Part shown: positions 1 to 9,847 of the stretch, piece by piece
How positions within the stretch are numbered: the first letter of the stretch is position 1
How the letters are laid out: each line of letters opens with the position of its first letter
Origin: Hetaerina americana
Lineage: Eukaryota > Arthropoda > Insecta > Odonata > Calopterygidae
Length of the DNA: 64,000 nt
Reading direction: 5' to 3'
Assembly (NCBI GenBank): GCA_022747635.1
Contig: JAKTNV010000064.1
Span: forward strand, 1,121,450 to 1,185,449
Notes under the pieces: generated by a model
What the model was told of the DNA's origin: nothing
The model's database searches: none
What the model saw: only the letters and a program-made list of their open reading frames with translations
Translations under genes and position numbers: made by a program

Positions 1-1425
1 TTGGTCTAATCTCTTTACTATACAGTTCTTCTATATATTCCTTCCATCTCTCTTGGATCTTTCCTGCGTCGACTATTATCTTACCCGCCTTATCTCTAAC
101 TGTTAGCATAGATCTGCCTTTCTTACTTCCCGATAACGATTTAACTTTGCTGTACAGCGCACCGATTTCACCCTTCCTCTGCAGACTTTCCATATCCTCG
201 CACTGCGTCTTCCACCATGCTTCTTTTGCTTTATTCGTTGCCCGCCTCAATTTATTGTTCAATTCTTTGTACTTCATTTTGCCTAATTCTGTATTTATAT
301 TCTTCCATTTTCTCCGCTCATCCATCTTTGTAATCATCTCATCCGTGATCCATGGTTTCCTAGTCCTTTTAGCGTTAACGGTTCCAATAATGTCTTTTGC
401 GGCTTCAGACAACCCTTCCTTGATACTTTCCCATTTTTCTCCGAAAGCACTTAGCTCTTTACCATCCTCCATGATTTCCTCTACCGCCTGTTTGCATTCC
501 TTCCTTTTCAAACCATTTAATGCTTCTACATTCCATTTTCTAACTCGCCGACCCTGCCTTATCTTTTTGAAACATTTCATAACAACTAAATTTTGGTCAG
601 AGTCCGCATCCGCTCCCGGGAAGCTGTGCGAATTTATCACACTTCCTAAATCTGTGTCTAACCAGAATATAATCTAGCTGATACCTCTCTGAGTCACCTG
701 GCATTTTCCATGTACACCTTCGTCTTTTGTGGTTTCTAAACCAAGTGTTGGTGATGACTAACCCCTGTCTTCTGCAGAACTCAACTGCTTTCTCCCCGCG
801 GTCATTCCTCGTGCCTAAACTGTAGTCCCCCACCTCATTTCCATTCTTCCTTTGCCTACCGTCACGTTCCAATCCCCCATCACTATCAAATATTTCCCTG
901 AAGGAACACTGGCGATCATGTCCTCTAACTGATCGTATATCCTCTGGACTTCTTCCTCCCTACGGTTGCTCGGTGGCAAGTATATCTGAATAATAACCAA
1001 GTTCGTCGGTTCTGCTTTTATCTCTACTAGTAATATTCAATCCGTTACCTGCTCTATGTTGACTACGCTTCTTCCTACCTCTTCATTCAATACTATGGCA
1101 ACCCCTCGTATGCTCTCGTCCCTGCCGCTGTATATTATTCTGGACTTATCACTCCAGTAATCCTCGCTGTCTTTCCATCTCACCCCGCATAGACTTAAAA
1201 TATCTATTTTTCCCCTTTCCATCTCTCGCTTAATATTCTTCAATTTCCCTGTCCTCATCATTGTCCTAACATTCCACGTTGCTATTCTTATTAACTTGGT
1301 CTTCTTCTCCTGCGTCTTCTGTGCTGCTGTAGTCGGTTTTCCCTTGCAAGGGTTTCGTTGGATGACGACCGCGGAAGCCTTGCCTCCCCCACTGCCGGAC
1401 ACACGACCGATTGGGCCGAGCCGCA
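1..1425 (-). pseudogene. RTE-like LINE, 5' end of ORF with AP endonuclease (cut by window edge)
   Basis: Read on the minus strand, this encodes the N-terminal apurinic-type endonuclease of an RTE-like non-LTR retrotransposon, which nicks target DNA to prime reverse transcription. Frames at 1426-1037, 1000-815 and 872-597 carry the endonuclease hallmarks in order: ATWNVRTM, GVRWKD, YLPPSN, MGDWN and DYILVRHRF. Frameshifts near 1030 and 850 break the ORF. A second copy at 39290-41973 aligns along its length, including the linker at 1-590. The RT half lies beyond the left edge. In other genomes such proteins are often labelled craniofacial development protein 2-like; that is a repeat-derived name, not a function. 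Confidence 0.88.
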
Positions 1426-1840
1426 TAATTGCCAGGACTCAAAATCTCAATATTATCCGTCATATAAATCTTGGGAATGATAATTGAGGTGGTTTCCCGT
1501 CGCCTTCTTCAATAGTGTTTTTAACGTGACATCATCACTTACTGTCCACCCCACTGGGGTCAGACGCCATTGCAGCCGCCTCACTGAGGAAGAGACGCTG
1601 CGTGGACTACCTTTCGTCTGGCTCTTAACCTTCGACCTATCTGGCATGAGTGACCCTACCAGGAGCAATTATTACTACTCCCGCTATCACAGCTGTAGGG
1701 ATCATCGGAACGCACAAGCCCTTCCACCACAAGGTTGTAGTCCGGGGAGGGCGACAGAATATATACGCTGCCAATGCAATTATAATTATCTCCTACGCGA
1801 TCGCCGTCAGATCTCTAATGGTGCGAGGAAAAAATGACAT
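1426..1840 (-). repeat. 5' leader of the RTE-like LINE
   Basis: This stretch directly precedes the endonuclease ORF in element orientation. It is repeated at 13723-13912 and continues at 19020-19166, which together form a second copy split by a PLE. No ORF in it is conserved between the copies, so I read it as the 5' untranslated leader. It contains a block around CCACTGGGGTCAGACGCC that both copies share. Confidence 0.7.
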
Positions 1841-1919
1841 TTTAAATGTATTCCCTCCACTATCTCATGGATTTTACATACGTGATTTGATCTATTGTAG
1901 TACAGGTAACATGCAAGTC

Positions 1920-2260
1920 ACCCCTATAAGTCGGGGCCTGTAATATATCCTTAGCACCCTCAGATAAGTGACATGCCTATAATTTATAGGGTAAGCTTTT
2001 TATGCATTTAAGCCTACGGTCAACTTTTGGGTATCCTATAGGATGCGTTCCGGAAGTAATGCATTAATTTAATTTATTGACAGATTTGCACAAACACTTT
2101 AAATTCTTCAAAGCACGGACAATATACACATTTTTTCCTGCGATTCTGCCATGTCCGGCGCGCGCCCTGTGATTCCTCCGATGGTGTCGCGACACTGCTA
2201 CCTTGTTCATAACAACTTCAGGCAAATTCTCCTGCCCCGAGAGAATTCGCCAGACGATGG
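1920..2260 (-). pseudogene. Degraded CR1-like LINE RT C-terminus (weak)
   Basis: On the minus strand, near 2240-2180, a fragment reads like the post-RT C-terminal region of CR1-like LINEs (a YEQGSSV-like stretch). It resembles the better preserved fragment at 58640-58890. It is full of stops and too decayed for clade assignment. Confidence 0.35.
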
Positions 2261-2876
2261 CGCCTGTTAAGGGCTAAAAGGGAACGTCTTTAGATATCCT
2301 TATCTGCTCTACCATCACTCATAAACATTCTTCCTAGACAAGAAATGATTGATTTATTCGATAATTTTGGCGTATTGTCTCAAGAGGTTGACTCTGTAAG
2401 GTTATATAGAGATCTCTATATCTAACGAGCCCTAAGTATATGCAGAAATTAACGGTGGAGATTCTAAAAAATTATTCAAACCCCAGCCATGCGTCAGATA
2501 CCCCGCGCACCGAGTAGCTTTTCAAATGTTGATCTTCAAGGTGTCGACGATGAAAGGCGCAAGGACTGGCAGTTCTCCCAGTGTTTATATTAACTATAAC
2601 GGAAGGGTATGTTGCTGGAAGCCCTTCGCTGAACCACCGCGTTCGTTGACTTTAGATGACAACAGTTTCGTCCTGAGGACATTTTCAGGTCGAAGTATTT
2701 CTGTCGAGATTTGACCATGTTAAAATAGGCGCGTGGTACGATAGGATAAGCTGCGTTCCGAATGGCAGTCTGGGCTGAGTTTCTGTCCAAGTGTGTGCTG
2801 GAATAATATCTTTCATGTTCTTAGAGAGCATGCGACCGTTTTCCCTGTTGAATTGGTGCAGAGTTCTTCGTAACTT
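2261..2876. other. No recognised feature
   Basis: AT-rich DNA. Short ORFs at 2526-2714 (plus) and 2590-2790 (minus) overlap on opposite strands and match no family I know. I see no gene or structured repeat. Confidence 0.5.
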
Positions 2877-3215
2877 CCACGGCTTTCCGTATTAGTCTTT
2901 TGAAATGTGTCCGTTGGAAAGATGATCTTGCCAACGAAATTTTGCATCCCTCCCACTCCCCACTCCTAGACCTACCACTCTTCTAAGTCAAAAATGTAAT
3001 TCTCTTTTCTTCCCAGCTACATTGTAACCTTTTTACCCCTCCAACCTCCCTCTCTGACCAACCCCCCCCCTTCCTATGATCAGAAGGTATATATAGCCAG
3101 CGTGCTTCTATGAGGACCACCTGATGATGACGTTCAACATTAAAACCTGGGTCGTGTGTTTTCTAAAATAAAGTGTGTGGAATTACGAAGTCAATTATTT
3201 CATTACATTTCAATA
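2877..3215 (+). mobile_element. PLE family 1, 3' end (C-terminal tail, 3' UTR and terminal hammerhead-like motif)
   Basis: The sequence is nearly identical to 5637-5947, which belongs to a PLE copy with visible target duplications. It holds the end of the endonuclease ORF, a pyrimidine-rich 3' UTR, and the terminal region with a hammerhead-like motif, followed by AATAAAGTGTGTGGAATTAC. It is joined at about 3216 to an oppositely oriented PLE fragment. Confidence 0.8.
3118..3157 (+). ncRNA. Decayed hammerhead-ribozyme-like motif, PLE family 1
   Basis: CTGATGA at 3121-3127 is intact. The downstream stem II strand and GAAA are altered compared with the intact copy at 5850-5888 by CG-to-TG/CA type changes (ACGTCGAAA has become ACATTAAAA). 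That removes the stem pairing and the G of GAAA, so I expect this copy to be inactive. Confidence 0.6.
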
Positions 3216-3610
3216 TGTTATGCAAATTCCATAAAGTTACGCCTGAGACAACAAATTTTAGTCTAGGGAAGCTCCGATTTTCTCTTCCAATGAATTTTCT
3301 TTCGTAAAAATCGACATGATGGCTAGTGTCAGTCCACGCGTGTTCGGCTAGCAGTGACAGGCGGAACCGTTTCTTTTTTAGGGCCCTCCCATGCTCCTTC
3401 TGACCGCTGAACTGAAGAGATATCCCAGTTTGGCCCATGTAACATTTCCTCCTGGATCCGGCAGACTCATTCGAAGAGATCGAGTGCAAGCTCGTTAAAC
3501 GCTTCACTGTACAAACACTTCGACCTAAAGATGCACTCTGGAACGAGGACGAAACTGTCGTCATCTAGAGTGGTGGAACAAAGAAAGCGGTCCAGCAACT
3601 CATCATGAAA
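3216..3610 (-). pseudogene. PLE family 1, GIY-YIG endonuclease fragment
   Basis: The minus-strand ORF 3564-3163 contains a degenerate GIY-YIG nuclease module of a Penelope-like element: RRKCYMGQTG in the place of the second catalytic block, then SLQFSGQKEH and a LLAEHAW stretch. Such nucleases nick DNA for PLE insertion. The ORF then runs into non-coding terminal sequence (3163-3262) that is the inverted complement of the family 1 5' end. It is a fragment in inverted arrangement with 2877-3215. Confidence 0.72.
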
Positions 3611-3869
3611 CACCGCGGAATGCTACGCCAGTAACAAAAGGGTATTTATCCAGGCAGGCATGATCATCAGATCAATTCGCCTGTTTATGGTGGGCTATCA
3701 ACAATAATCTAAAGTAAATTTGAGAATAACTAATGATGTATAAAATGCAGGAAAGTGAAAAGATTTTTGTTTCTTTAAATTATGTTATGAAGGCACATAT
3801 ATTATAAGCCCAGAAGTGAGTTGCAATAAAAAAGGATCCCTCAAAAATTCGGGTTCTACCAACGGGTAG
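3611..3869. other. No recognised gene; possible PLE remnant
   Basis: The segment lies upstream (in element orientation) of the GIY-YIG fragment. It may include more decayed PLE ORF near 3600, but I see no conserved motif. Confidence 0.4.
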
Positions 3870-4376
3870 CCAGCCCTGTGGTATCTGCAGCCCCTGGCTC
3901 TGCAAATGTGAGAGCACCATCCACAAGGAACCTTCAGGGTGGGCAGGGGAGGATTCTAGTGATAGGCAGCGTCAGACGTGTTATGGTCCCATTGCGGGAG
4001 AGGGCAGACCATGAAGATGTGAGCCAGCGCCTGACGGCCTGGTGCATTCCTAGTGGCGGCGTTCCCCAGGTGAGGAAGGCGGTTGGAGCGGCGGCTGGAG
4101 CGGGTACGAAGTGCTCCTGGCTGCGGGTCGTGGCTCATGTTGGCGTCAACGATGCCATCGACCGTGGGTGGATCTGAAGAGATTCTGAATTCCTTCAGGG
4201 AATTGAACTCGTAAGTGAAGCGGGTGCCGAGGGTGGTGTCGAGGGAATATCAATTGATACGTCGATTGCGTAGGGATATTGGGGTGACCTTTGTTCACCT
4301 TTAGAAGGGGAGCCAACCGAGCCCTCCGAATCTTTTGGTATTCATTACACGCCTGAGGCCGCCAGGCCAAAGTCTA
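3870..4376 (+). pseudogene. CR1-like LINE ORF1, SGNH/GDSL esterase domain, degenerate
   Basis: The plus-strand ORF 3878-4177 aligns in order with the better preserved esterase ORF1 at 57220-58164 (minus): ILVIGSVRRVM for the nucleophile block, WCIPSGGVPQ, then RVVAHVGVNDA for the GxND-like block. After frameshifts, GIHYTPEA near 4345 is the C-terminal catalytic His block. Such esterase ORF1 proteins are known from CR1/L2-group LINEs. The endonuclease of ORF2 follows directly, so this is the front of one element running to about 6290. The nucleophile block reads GSVR where the other copy has GSSN. Confidence 0.7.
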
Positions 4377-4404
4377 AAAAGCAAAGTCGCAGAATATCAT
4401 CACC

Positions 4405-4935
4405 TTATTCAAAGCGGAGGCGCATTATTTGGATAGAAAGCTGGTTGTCCATTGATATCGCCGACGGTACACTTTTTCCAAAATCCTTTTCCGTGAAACG
4501 GGAGATTGAATAGAATAGTTGGTGGTGTCTTTGTTATAGTTAAGAATTCTTGCGTCAGCAAGGCTGCGGTTATTCCAGGTAACATTTGGTAAGCGATTGG
4601 TGTTCAATTAAAAGTCGTCAAACCACAGAAATATATGTAAGCGCATTTTACAGACCTCCGGACGACAAAAATAATTCAATACTAGAATAAAATTCGAAAA
4701 TCAAAGGTTTCTTATCCAAATGCAGTGACCGCGACATTATAATCAGTGGAGGTTACAATGTCCCACCTACTGATTGTACCACATATAGTTTTAAAACAGG
4801 GTGTAAAAACAAAGATGTCTGCGAATCGCTATTGAATTCTTTGACGTTGAACTGCTTGCATCAACTTGTCACTTCTCCATCTAGAGACGATAATATCCTT
4901 GATGTATTAGCAACGAACATACCCAACAAACCTTA
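4405..4935 (+). pseudogene. CR1-like LINE ORF2, endonuclease fragment
   Basis: Broken frames read IESWLSIDIADGTLFPKSF (about 4425-4485), then FYRPPDD, and LHQLVTSPSR with NILDVLATNIP near 4850-4925. These are the blocks seen in the larger copy at 10521-13500. Stops and frameshifts occur throughout, and the central endonuclease and most of the RT are missing after about 4935. Confidence 0.7.
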
Positions 4936-5186
4936 ACAATAAAAACTATTAGAAACTTTAGTTACGTCAGAGTGGTGCATAACTGCTAAGCGTTCGTTAC
5001 GTGGGTTCAGAAATAACAGGCCTAAAAGAAAAATAAACTTGCTTAAATAAGGCCATAATGGCTTAAAAGGCGCGTTACGAAGTCCATTTCGTTATTTTAA
5101 TTTTAAAAAACTGAAATAGTGAGAGTATGTGGAATCACTTCCATGACACCATGCGCTCATCAGTAAACAAGTTCATTTCATAAAAG

Positions 5187-5379
5187 ATGACAAGGAGACT
5201 AAAACGGGCGCACAAGGCGGGCGTTGAATCATTTCAACGAGGGTATGCTACAAGTAAATGGAATCCTCACGAAGTTAGATTAATTGCCGAATTGGATCGC
5301 CGGCGTCTCAGAGAAGATAGATTTATAAAACGCTGCTACGATAAAGTTAGTTGCGTATCCAAAATATTAGAGGAAATAT
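5187..5379 (+). pseudogene. CR1-like LINE ORF2, post-RT C-terminal segment (left of PLE)
   Basis: The frame 5187-5381 contains WNPHEVRLIAELD and RFIKRCYDK, typical of the CR1 region after the RT domain. It is cut at the first copy of the PLE target duplication (TAGAGGAAATAT, 5368-5379) and resumes at 5948. Confidence 0.78.
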
Positions 5380-5947
5380 AATTTGTTGTCTCAGGCGTAA
5401 CTTTGTGGAATTTGCATAACATATTGAAATGTAATGAAATAATTGACTTTGTAATTCCACACACTTTATTTAAAAAAGAACAAATAAGAACAAATAAATA
5501 AAAAAATAAGAACATAACATCCCTCTTTGCAAAACACCTCATCGAAAGTGATCACAAAAGTGACTTTGTGACAAAAATTATTCATTTTGAAGAAAAAGGT
5601 CAAAGGCTCGATGCTTTGGAGCAGTTAGAAATTTTGAAATGTGTCCGTTGGAAAGATGATCTTGCCAACGAAATTTTGTATCCCTCCCACTCCCCACTCC
5701 TAGACCTACCACTCTTCTAAATCAAAAATGTAATTCTCTTTTCTTCCCAGCTACATTGTAACCTTTTTACCCCTCCGACCTCCCTCTCTGACCAACCCCC
5801 CCCTCCTATGATCAGAAGGTATATATAGCCAGCGTGCTTCTATGAGGACCACCTGATGATGACGTTCAACGTCGAAACCTGGGTCGTGTGTTTTTAAATA
5901 AAGTGTGTGGAATTACAAAGTCAATTATTTCATTACATTTCAATATG
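5380..5947 (+). mobile_element. PLE family 1 insertion with 12-bp target-site duplication
   Basis: TAGAGGAAATAT occurs on both sides (5368-5379 and 5948-5959). Inside, from the left, lie an inverted 5' end segment (5382-5475), a 5'-truncated endonuclease tail (frames near 5510-5700 include KHLIESDHK and ILKCVRWKDDLANEI), a pyrimidine-rich 3' UTR, the hammerhead-like motif and the terminal AATAAAGTGTGTGGAATTAC block. 5' truncation with an inverted terminal segment is a known PLE layout. Confidence 0.85.
5850..5888 (+). ncRNA. Hammerhead-ribozyme-like motif, core intact (PLE family 1)
   Basis: Conserved core: CTGATGA 5853-5859, GAA 5874-5876, predicted cleavage base C5885. Stem II is GACGT (5861-5865) with ACGTC (5869-5873) around loop TCA. 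Stem III is ACC with GGT (5877-5884). Stem I is CAC (5850-5852) with GTG (5886-5888). One extra base (T5860) lies between the core and stem II, unlike the canonical motif. Hammerhead motifs are known in PLE termini; activity here is inferred. Confidence 0.68.
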
Positions 5948-6190
5948 TAGAGGAAATATGCTGGGAATCACTGAATGGAGGGAGGGTTAAATTACAGATT
6001 GAAGCTCTTGCATACATTAGAAGGACGTCTCTTTAGCAGTGATGTCGAAAATGTATTATTACCTCCATCGTACGAAAGCAGGAGAGATCTTGTCAATAAA
6101 ATTAGAGAGGTTAAGGGTAGAACAGATATATTTCAGATGGCATTTTTCCCACGAACGATCAGGGATCAGAATGGAAATGTCTGACCTTGG
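5948..6190 (+). pseudogene. CR1-like LINE ORF2, extreme C-terminus (right of PLE)
   Basis: Resumes the segment cut at 5379. The frame 5975-6184 has NYRLKLLHTLEGRLFSSDVE, then LLPPSYESRRD and FFPRTIRDQ, matching the ends of the CR1 copies at 10521, 25946 and 31250. A stop at 6181-6183 ends it in the expected place. Confidence 0.8.
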
Positions 6191-6227
6191 TAGGAGTCAT
6201 GCTTGGGTAAAAATTAGTCTGGTTTGT

Positions 6228-6290
6228 ATTCACCACCTGCCACACACCAGAGTCGTAGCTTGCCGAGTACTAAAATAAATAAATAAAATA
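6228..6290 (+). repeat. CR1-like 3' tail, diverged
   Basis: CACCACCTGCCACACACC and GCTTGCCGAGTACT match the conserved 3' end of the CR1 copies (compare 7070-7146 and 33995-34060). Here it ends in an AATAAATAAAT tract rather than the GATGTA repeats of the others. Confidence 0.65.
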
Positions 6291-7057
6291 AACTAAAAAA
6301 CTAAAACTAAAAAACCAATATTAAACAAGTGGAAGATGTAAGTGCTTTAGAAGAAATAGAATGGACATGAGAGCATATGTTTTCCGAGCTGGATGAAAGA
6401 AGGGCAGAGAAGAATGATTTGTCAGAGGAGGAGAAGTATAAAATTGGATAGTGGATAAAATTATAAAAAATACACGAAGAGTTGATAAGGTTGACTTATA
6501 GCGTCAGAAAAAACGGCCATTAAGAGATCCCATTGCAAAAGAGAATACGAGAGAGAACCAGTTTGACTTAAGAAAATAAGGAAGAACACCAGATGTAATT
6601 GGGTCCCCGAGAACGTTGGTTGTAATGGTCTCGCATGTGATTACGGACATGGGCGCGTGCTTCGAGAGCAGTGAGAAAGTTTCTTTTAGAGTTTCCTGGA
6701 GTGAGCTGATGAGAGTTTTAAGACATTGGTGTGCATTCGAATGATAGGATGCTGATTAATGAGGTGAGTTAATAAGGTAGGAAGTAGAATAAAGCGCTGA
6801 AGATGGTCATGTCTCCATGGCTAAACATGCCATATAAATGCAAAACGTTGAGATAGAGAGAAGGCTTCAGGGATATCAATAGGTGTTGAATCGGGTGGGG
6901 TGGGGGTGGAATCGTAGCGATTAGAAACGCAGATAATGAAGCGGTGCTGACTGATCAGAGCTGTTTGGATGGAAAGAATTGATGGCGAGTGGATATTTGG
7001 AACGGAGTCAGTGCGTCGCCATTTGCTGTCGCCGGCGTGCTCAAATTTGCTGTCGCC
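6291..7057. other. No recognised gene
   Basis: AT-rich, then mixed sequence. The minus ORF 7228-6821 shows no family motif and overlaps a LINE 3' tail. Part of 6820-7057 may be CR1 3' UTR, since a CR1 tail follows directly. Confidence 0.4.
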
Positions 7058-7146
7058 GCCGCTGGCCCTTACCCTTTCCTCCTGGTGCTGCACCCCCTGC
7101 CACACACCTCTTTGGTGGCTTGCAGAGTATTGATGTAGATGTAGAA
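7058..7146 (+). repeat. CR1-like LINE 3' tail
   Basis: Contains GCTGCACCCCCTGCCACACA, GGTGGCTTGCAGAGTATT and ends GATGTAGATGTAGA. It is the same 3' end as on the CR1 copy at 10262-10345 (minus). Short GATGTA-type terminal repeats are typical of CR1-like elements. Confidence 0.8.
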
Positions 7147-7635
7147 ATGTGACGGCCACGGGCACTGGTGCCCCCCTCTCAATACGGTATCGAGTCGACG
7201 ACGGTATATCAACACAACCTTCCACCACGATCGCCTTATCTTAAAGCAGCAAAATTAGTATATCTCAACGTTTACCGATGCTTACTCAATCCTCTATTAA
7301 AAGAAAATAATAAGGAAAGAAAAATGAAAATCGCTCGACTGATAAGAACTACGACGCAATTTCCCGGATGACGAAACAGGAGATCGTTTGATGGAGTCGG
7401 TATTTGCGCGTTCTGCACAGAATTAGCGCCCGCCCACTTCAAACAGATAAACTATGGAAGCGGTTCCCTTGGCGAAGAGGATGTGGTCGAAAGAATGGCT
7501 CGCCGAGATTTCTAAAGGTATTGTGCTATTCCTGACCCTTCCCGATATCAATACCCTTTCATTATTTTTGCTCTCATAATTCAAGAATGACTGATGTTCA
7601 GGAATATGCAATGCAATACATTACAAATCAATGCA
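7147..7635. other. No recognised feature
   Basis: Short ORFs only (7168-7371 plus, 7423-7611 minus), none with family motifs. Confidence 0.45.
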
Positions 7636-7712
7636 TTATGGGCTGATTCGTAGTATATATGAGGAAGGAATCTGGCCGGAAGACTTCGTGAGACCAGTGT
7701 TAGTTCCTACCA
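7636..7712 (+). pseudogene. RTE-like LINE fragment (start of RT region)
   Basis: Reads GLIRSIYEEGIWPEDF on the plus strand, matching the start of the RT region in the RTE copies at 9460-9530 and 40700-40640 (minus). It is cut at its right end by a PLE terminal palindrome. Confidence 0.65.
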
Positions 7713-7734
7713 CAATGATTCCCTCTTTGTCGTG

Positions 7735-7920
7735 ACAGAACTCGGGTATCCTATACAGGGAACAAAAACACGGAAATTCCGCCATCAATTGGCGACCGGC
7801 GTGTGGTGACCATCATCAGATAACAACAGTGGATGATGGCGGCCACACTGTGATGAAACCAGGGTCGTATTATTGCGGAATTACTGTGCTTTTGTTATCT
7901 GTATATTATTTTACTATTCC
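7735..7920. mobile_element. PLE family 2 terminal inverted pair with hammerhead-like motif
   Basis: Two arms around about 7825 are inverted copies: the reverse complement of 7740-7820 aligns with 7826-7900 (shared GATGATGG, GCGGAATT and TTTTTGTT blocks). The plus arm has TGGATGA at 7830-7836, GAA at 7855-7857, ACCAGGGT at 7858-7865 and C7866. This is the same order as family 1, but C3 and U4 of the core are changed and stem II is weak. Confidence 0.6.
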
Positions 7921-8682
7921 CATAAGTTGATGGATTTTATACTTGCTGGCAATTATAGAGTCGCATTTTAGTGACCTCAGTGCCCATCCTCACGGTCTTA
8001 AAGGAAGACCATTTAGTCATAGATCCCTGAATCAATTATTACACGCAAATCCGAGTAATATAAATATAACTTATTGTTATGTAACAGTGAGGTTCTCAGC
8101 TATTACTGACTGGCCTGAGCAATGCAAAATTTAATTTCCAACGGAATTGGAAAAAGATCCATGATGAATGGGATTTCAGAGCTCCTGCATACATTAAATT
8201 TAAAAAATTTAAAAATGTCATTAGGGATCTCAATAGAATTCGCGGGAGGCTGTTTGTGGGAGTGATCAGTTGGACTAAGAATTAAAGCCGCGAGAAAACT
8301 TCCCTTGCTTGCATAGGAGTCAACGCGCCAAATGCAGAGGCGACGGGCCGAGGAGAGAGCAGAGCATGGGGTTAGGGGGGGAAGGGGGGGAAGGGGGGGG
8401 GCGTCCTCCTCCCCGAAGGAGGTGGAGTCACCGAAATCATCGCCACCCCCATTGCCAGCAGGGGCCTGAAATGGCCGTCTGGGCTGGAAAGGAGCGCGCA
8501 CGTGAGAATGATTACCGGGATCGGTCGGCGCTTGTCAGGCTCTCGTTTTGGAATTGACAGTTTCCGGGACGTACCTGTGGGGGTCAGCAGCAGCTGCTGG
8601 TCTGAGGAAAGTTCTTTATCCTGAAATGTAAACATTTCTTCGCAATCTCTGGGCTTCGGGCCCTGTTCTTGGGCAGAGGTGC
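7921..8682. other. No recognised gene; contains a G-run block
   Basis: From 8340 to 8520 the sequence is G-rich. Runs of seven to nine Gs at 8373-8402 could form a G-quadruplex on the plus strand. The overlapping proline- or glycine-rich ORFs on both strands here are composition artefacts. Confidence 0.5.
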
Positions 8683-8960
8683 TTAGATTCTATGGTAACA
8701 AAATACCTCCTCCTCTATTTCCCCGTAGATTACATTATCGTCGGCAAACATTCTTTTGCTGCTTCTTATTTCTAATGTCATGCCATTCACGTAGATAAGA
8801 AAGAGAAAACGCAAACGACGCGACTCTGTGGGACAACGGATATTATTGCACGTAATTAAAGCCGAGCCATCTGTAAGTGCTTCTTGATTGCGGTTAACTA
8901 GGAAGTTCAGCTCACTCACGAACATCTATTCCGTGCCATCGCAACCTGTGTATGGATTTG
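8683..8960 (-). pseudogene. CR1-like LINE RT fragment
   Basis: The minus frame 8925-8683 contains FLIYVNGM and FADDNVIYGE, the RT block leading into the catalytic FADD box. It is truncated on both sides and has no partner fragment nearby. Confidence 0.68.
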
Positions 8961-9324
8961 GCACGTGGAAATGTATTAAATAAGATCGAGAGCCGTACTT
9001 GCCGGATTCCGTTTGCATTGCTGACAGACGGATGTAAGGGGTGAGAAATAATTTATGCTACCGAATTATCAGAGGAACGGCTGGCTGCCCGATCGAGTAT
9101 AGAGAATTAATGGAATTTGTTGAGGAGTATTCACTGCAGTTAACTCATCGAATACGTAGCAGCTACCTCCCTGAATGCGGCGAAAACGAAGCAGGAAGAT
9201 TTTTTATGACGCGAAAAGACATGCATTCTCACTCGGTTTGACTCCATCAAATATGTTCTCTTTAAGTACACAGCCGGTAAAATAATAGAACAAATAAAAT
9301 AAATAAATGTATATACACACACAC
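8961..9324. other. No recognised feature
   Basis: Short ORFs without motifs and an (AC)n stretch at 9307-9326, just before the RTE fragment. Confidence 0.45.
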
Positions 9325-9604
9325 ACGTAGAGGAAGATAGCTTAGGTCCAGGCGTACTAGACAATGAGATAGAAAGGGCATTAAGGGAGATGAAACTAAA
9401 TAAGGCCGTGGGGTTGAAAAACATTCTCGCGGGACTACTGAAATGTATAGGAAAATGTGGGAGGAAGAGGCTATATGGGCTGATTCTTAGTATCTATTAG
9501 AAGAAATCTGGCCGGAAGACTTTGCGAGATCAGTTTTAGTTCCTATTCCGAAAAAGGTAAAGGCTACATCATGTGAGGACTACAGGACAATAAGTTTGAT
9601 ATCC
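9325..9604 (+). pseudogene. RTE-like LINE RT, left part
   Basis: Reads GPGVLDNEIERALREMKL, then NKAVGL, IGKCGRKRLYGLI and VLVPIPKKVKA, matching the start of the RT domain in the copy at 40569-41765. It is broken by stops (for example near 9500) and interrupted at 9604 by a PLE; RT resumes at 9848. Confidence 0.8.
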
Positions 9605-9847
9605 TTTGTTGTCTCAGGCGTAACTTTGTGGAATTTGCATAACATATTGAAATGTGATGAAATAATTGACTTTGTAATTCCACAAACTTTATTTAAAAAC
9701 ACGACCCAGGTTTCGACGTTGAACGTCATCACGTCAAAAACGTTGAACGTCATCATCCCGATGATGACGTTCTACGTCGAAACCTGGGTCGTGTTTTTAA
9801 ATAAAGTGTGTGGAATTACAAAGTCAATTATTTCATCACATTTCAAT
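9605..9847. mobile_element. PLE family 1 palindromic end inserted in RTE, with target duplication
   Basis: The target block AATAAGTTTGATATCC lies at 9589-9604 and 9845-9860. Inside, two opposed family 1 terminal arms meet near 9745: a minus hammerhead-like motif (9701-9735) and a plus one (9758-9792). No coding part remains, so this is a minimal terminal-only insertion. Confidence 0.8.
9758..9793 (+). ncRNA. Hammerhead-like motif, one core change (PLE family 1)
   Basis: CCGATGA replaces CTGATGA (U4 to C). GACGT/ACGTC stem II (loop TCT), GAA, the ACC/GGT stem III and cleavage C are retained. The opposed minus copy at 9701-9735 keeps GAA and stem III but has lost C3 and part of stem II. Confidence 0.55.
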
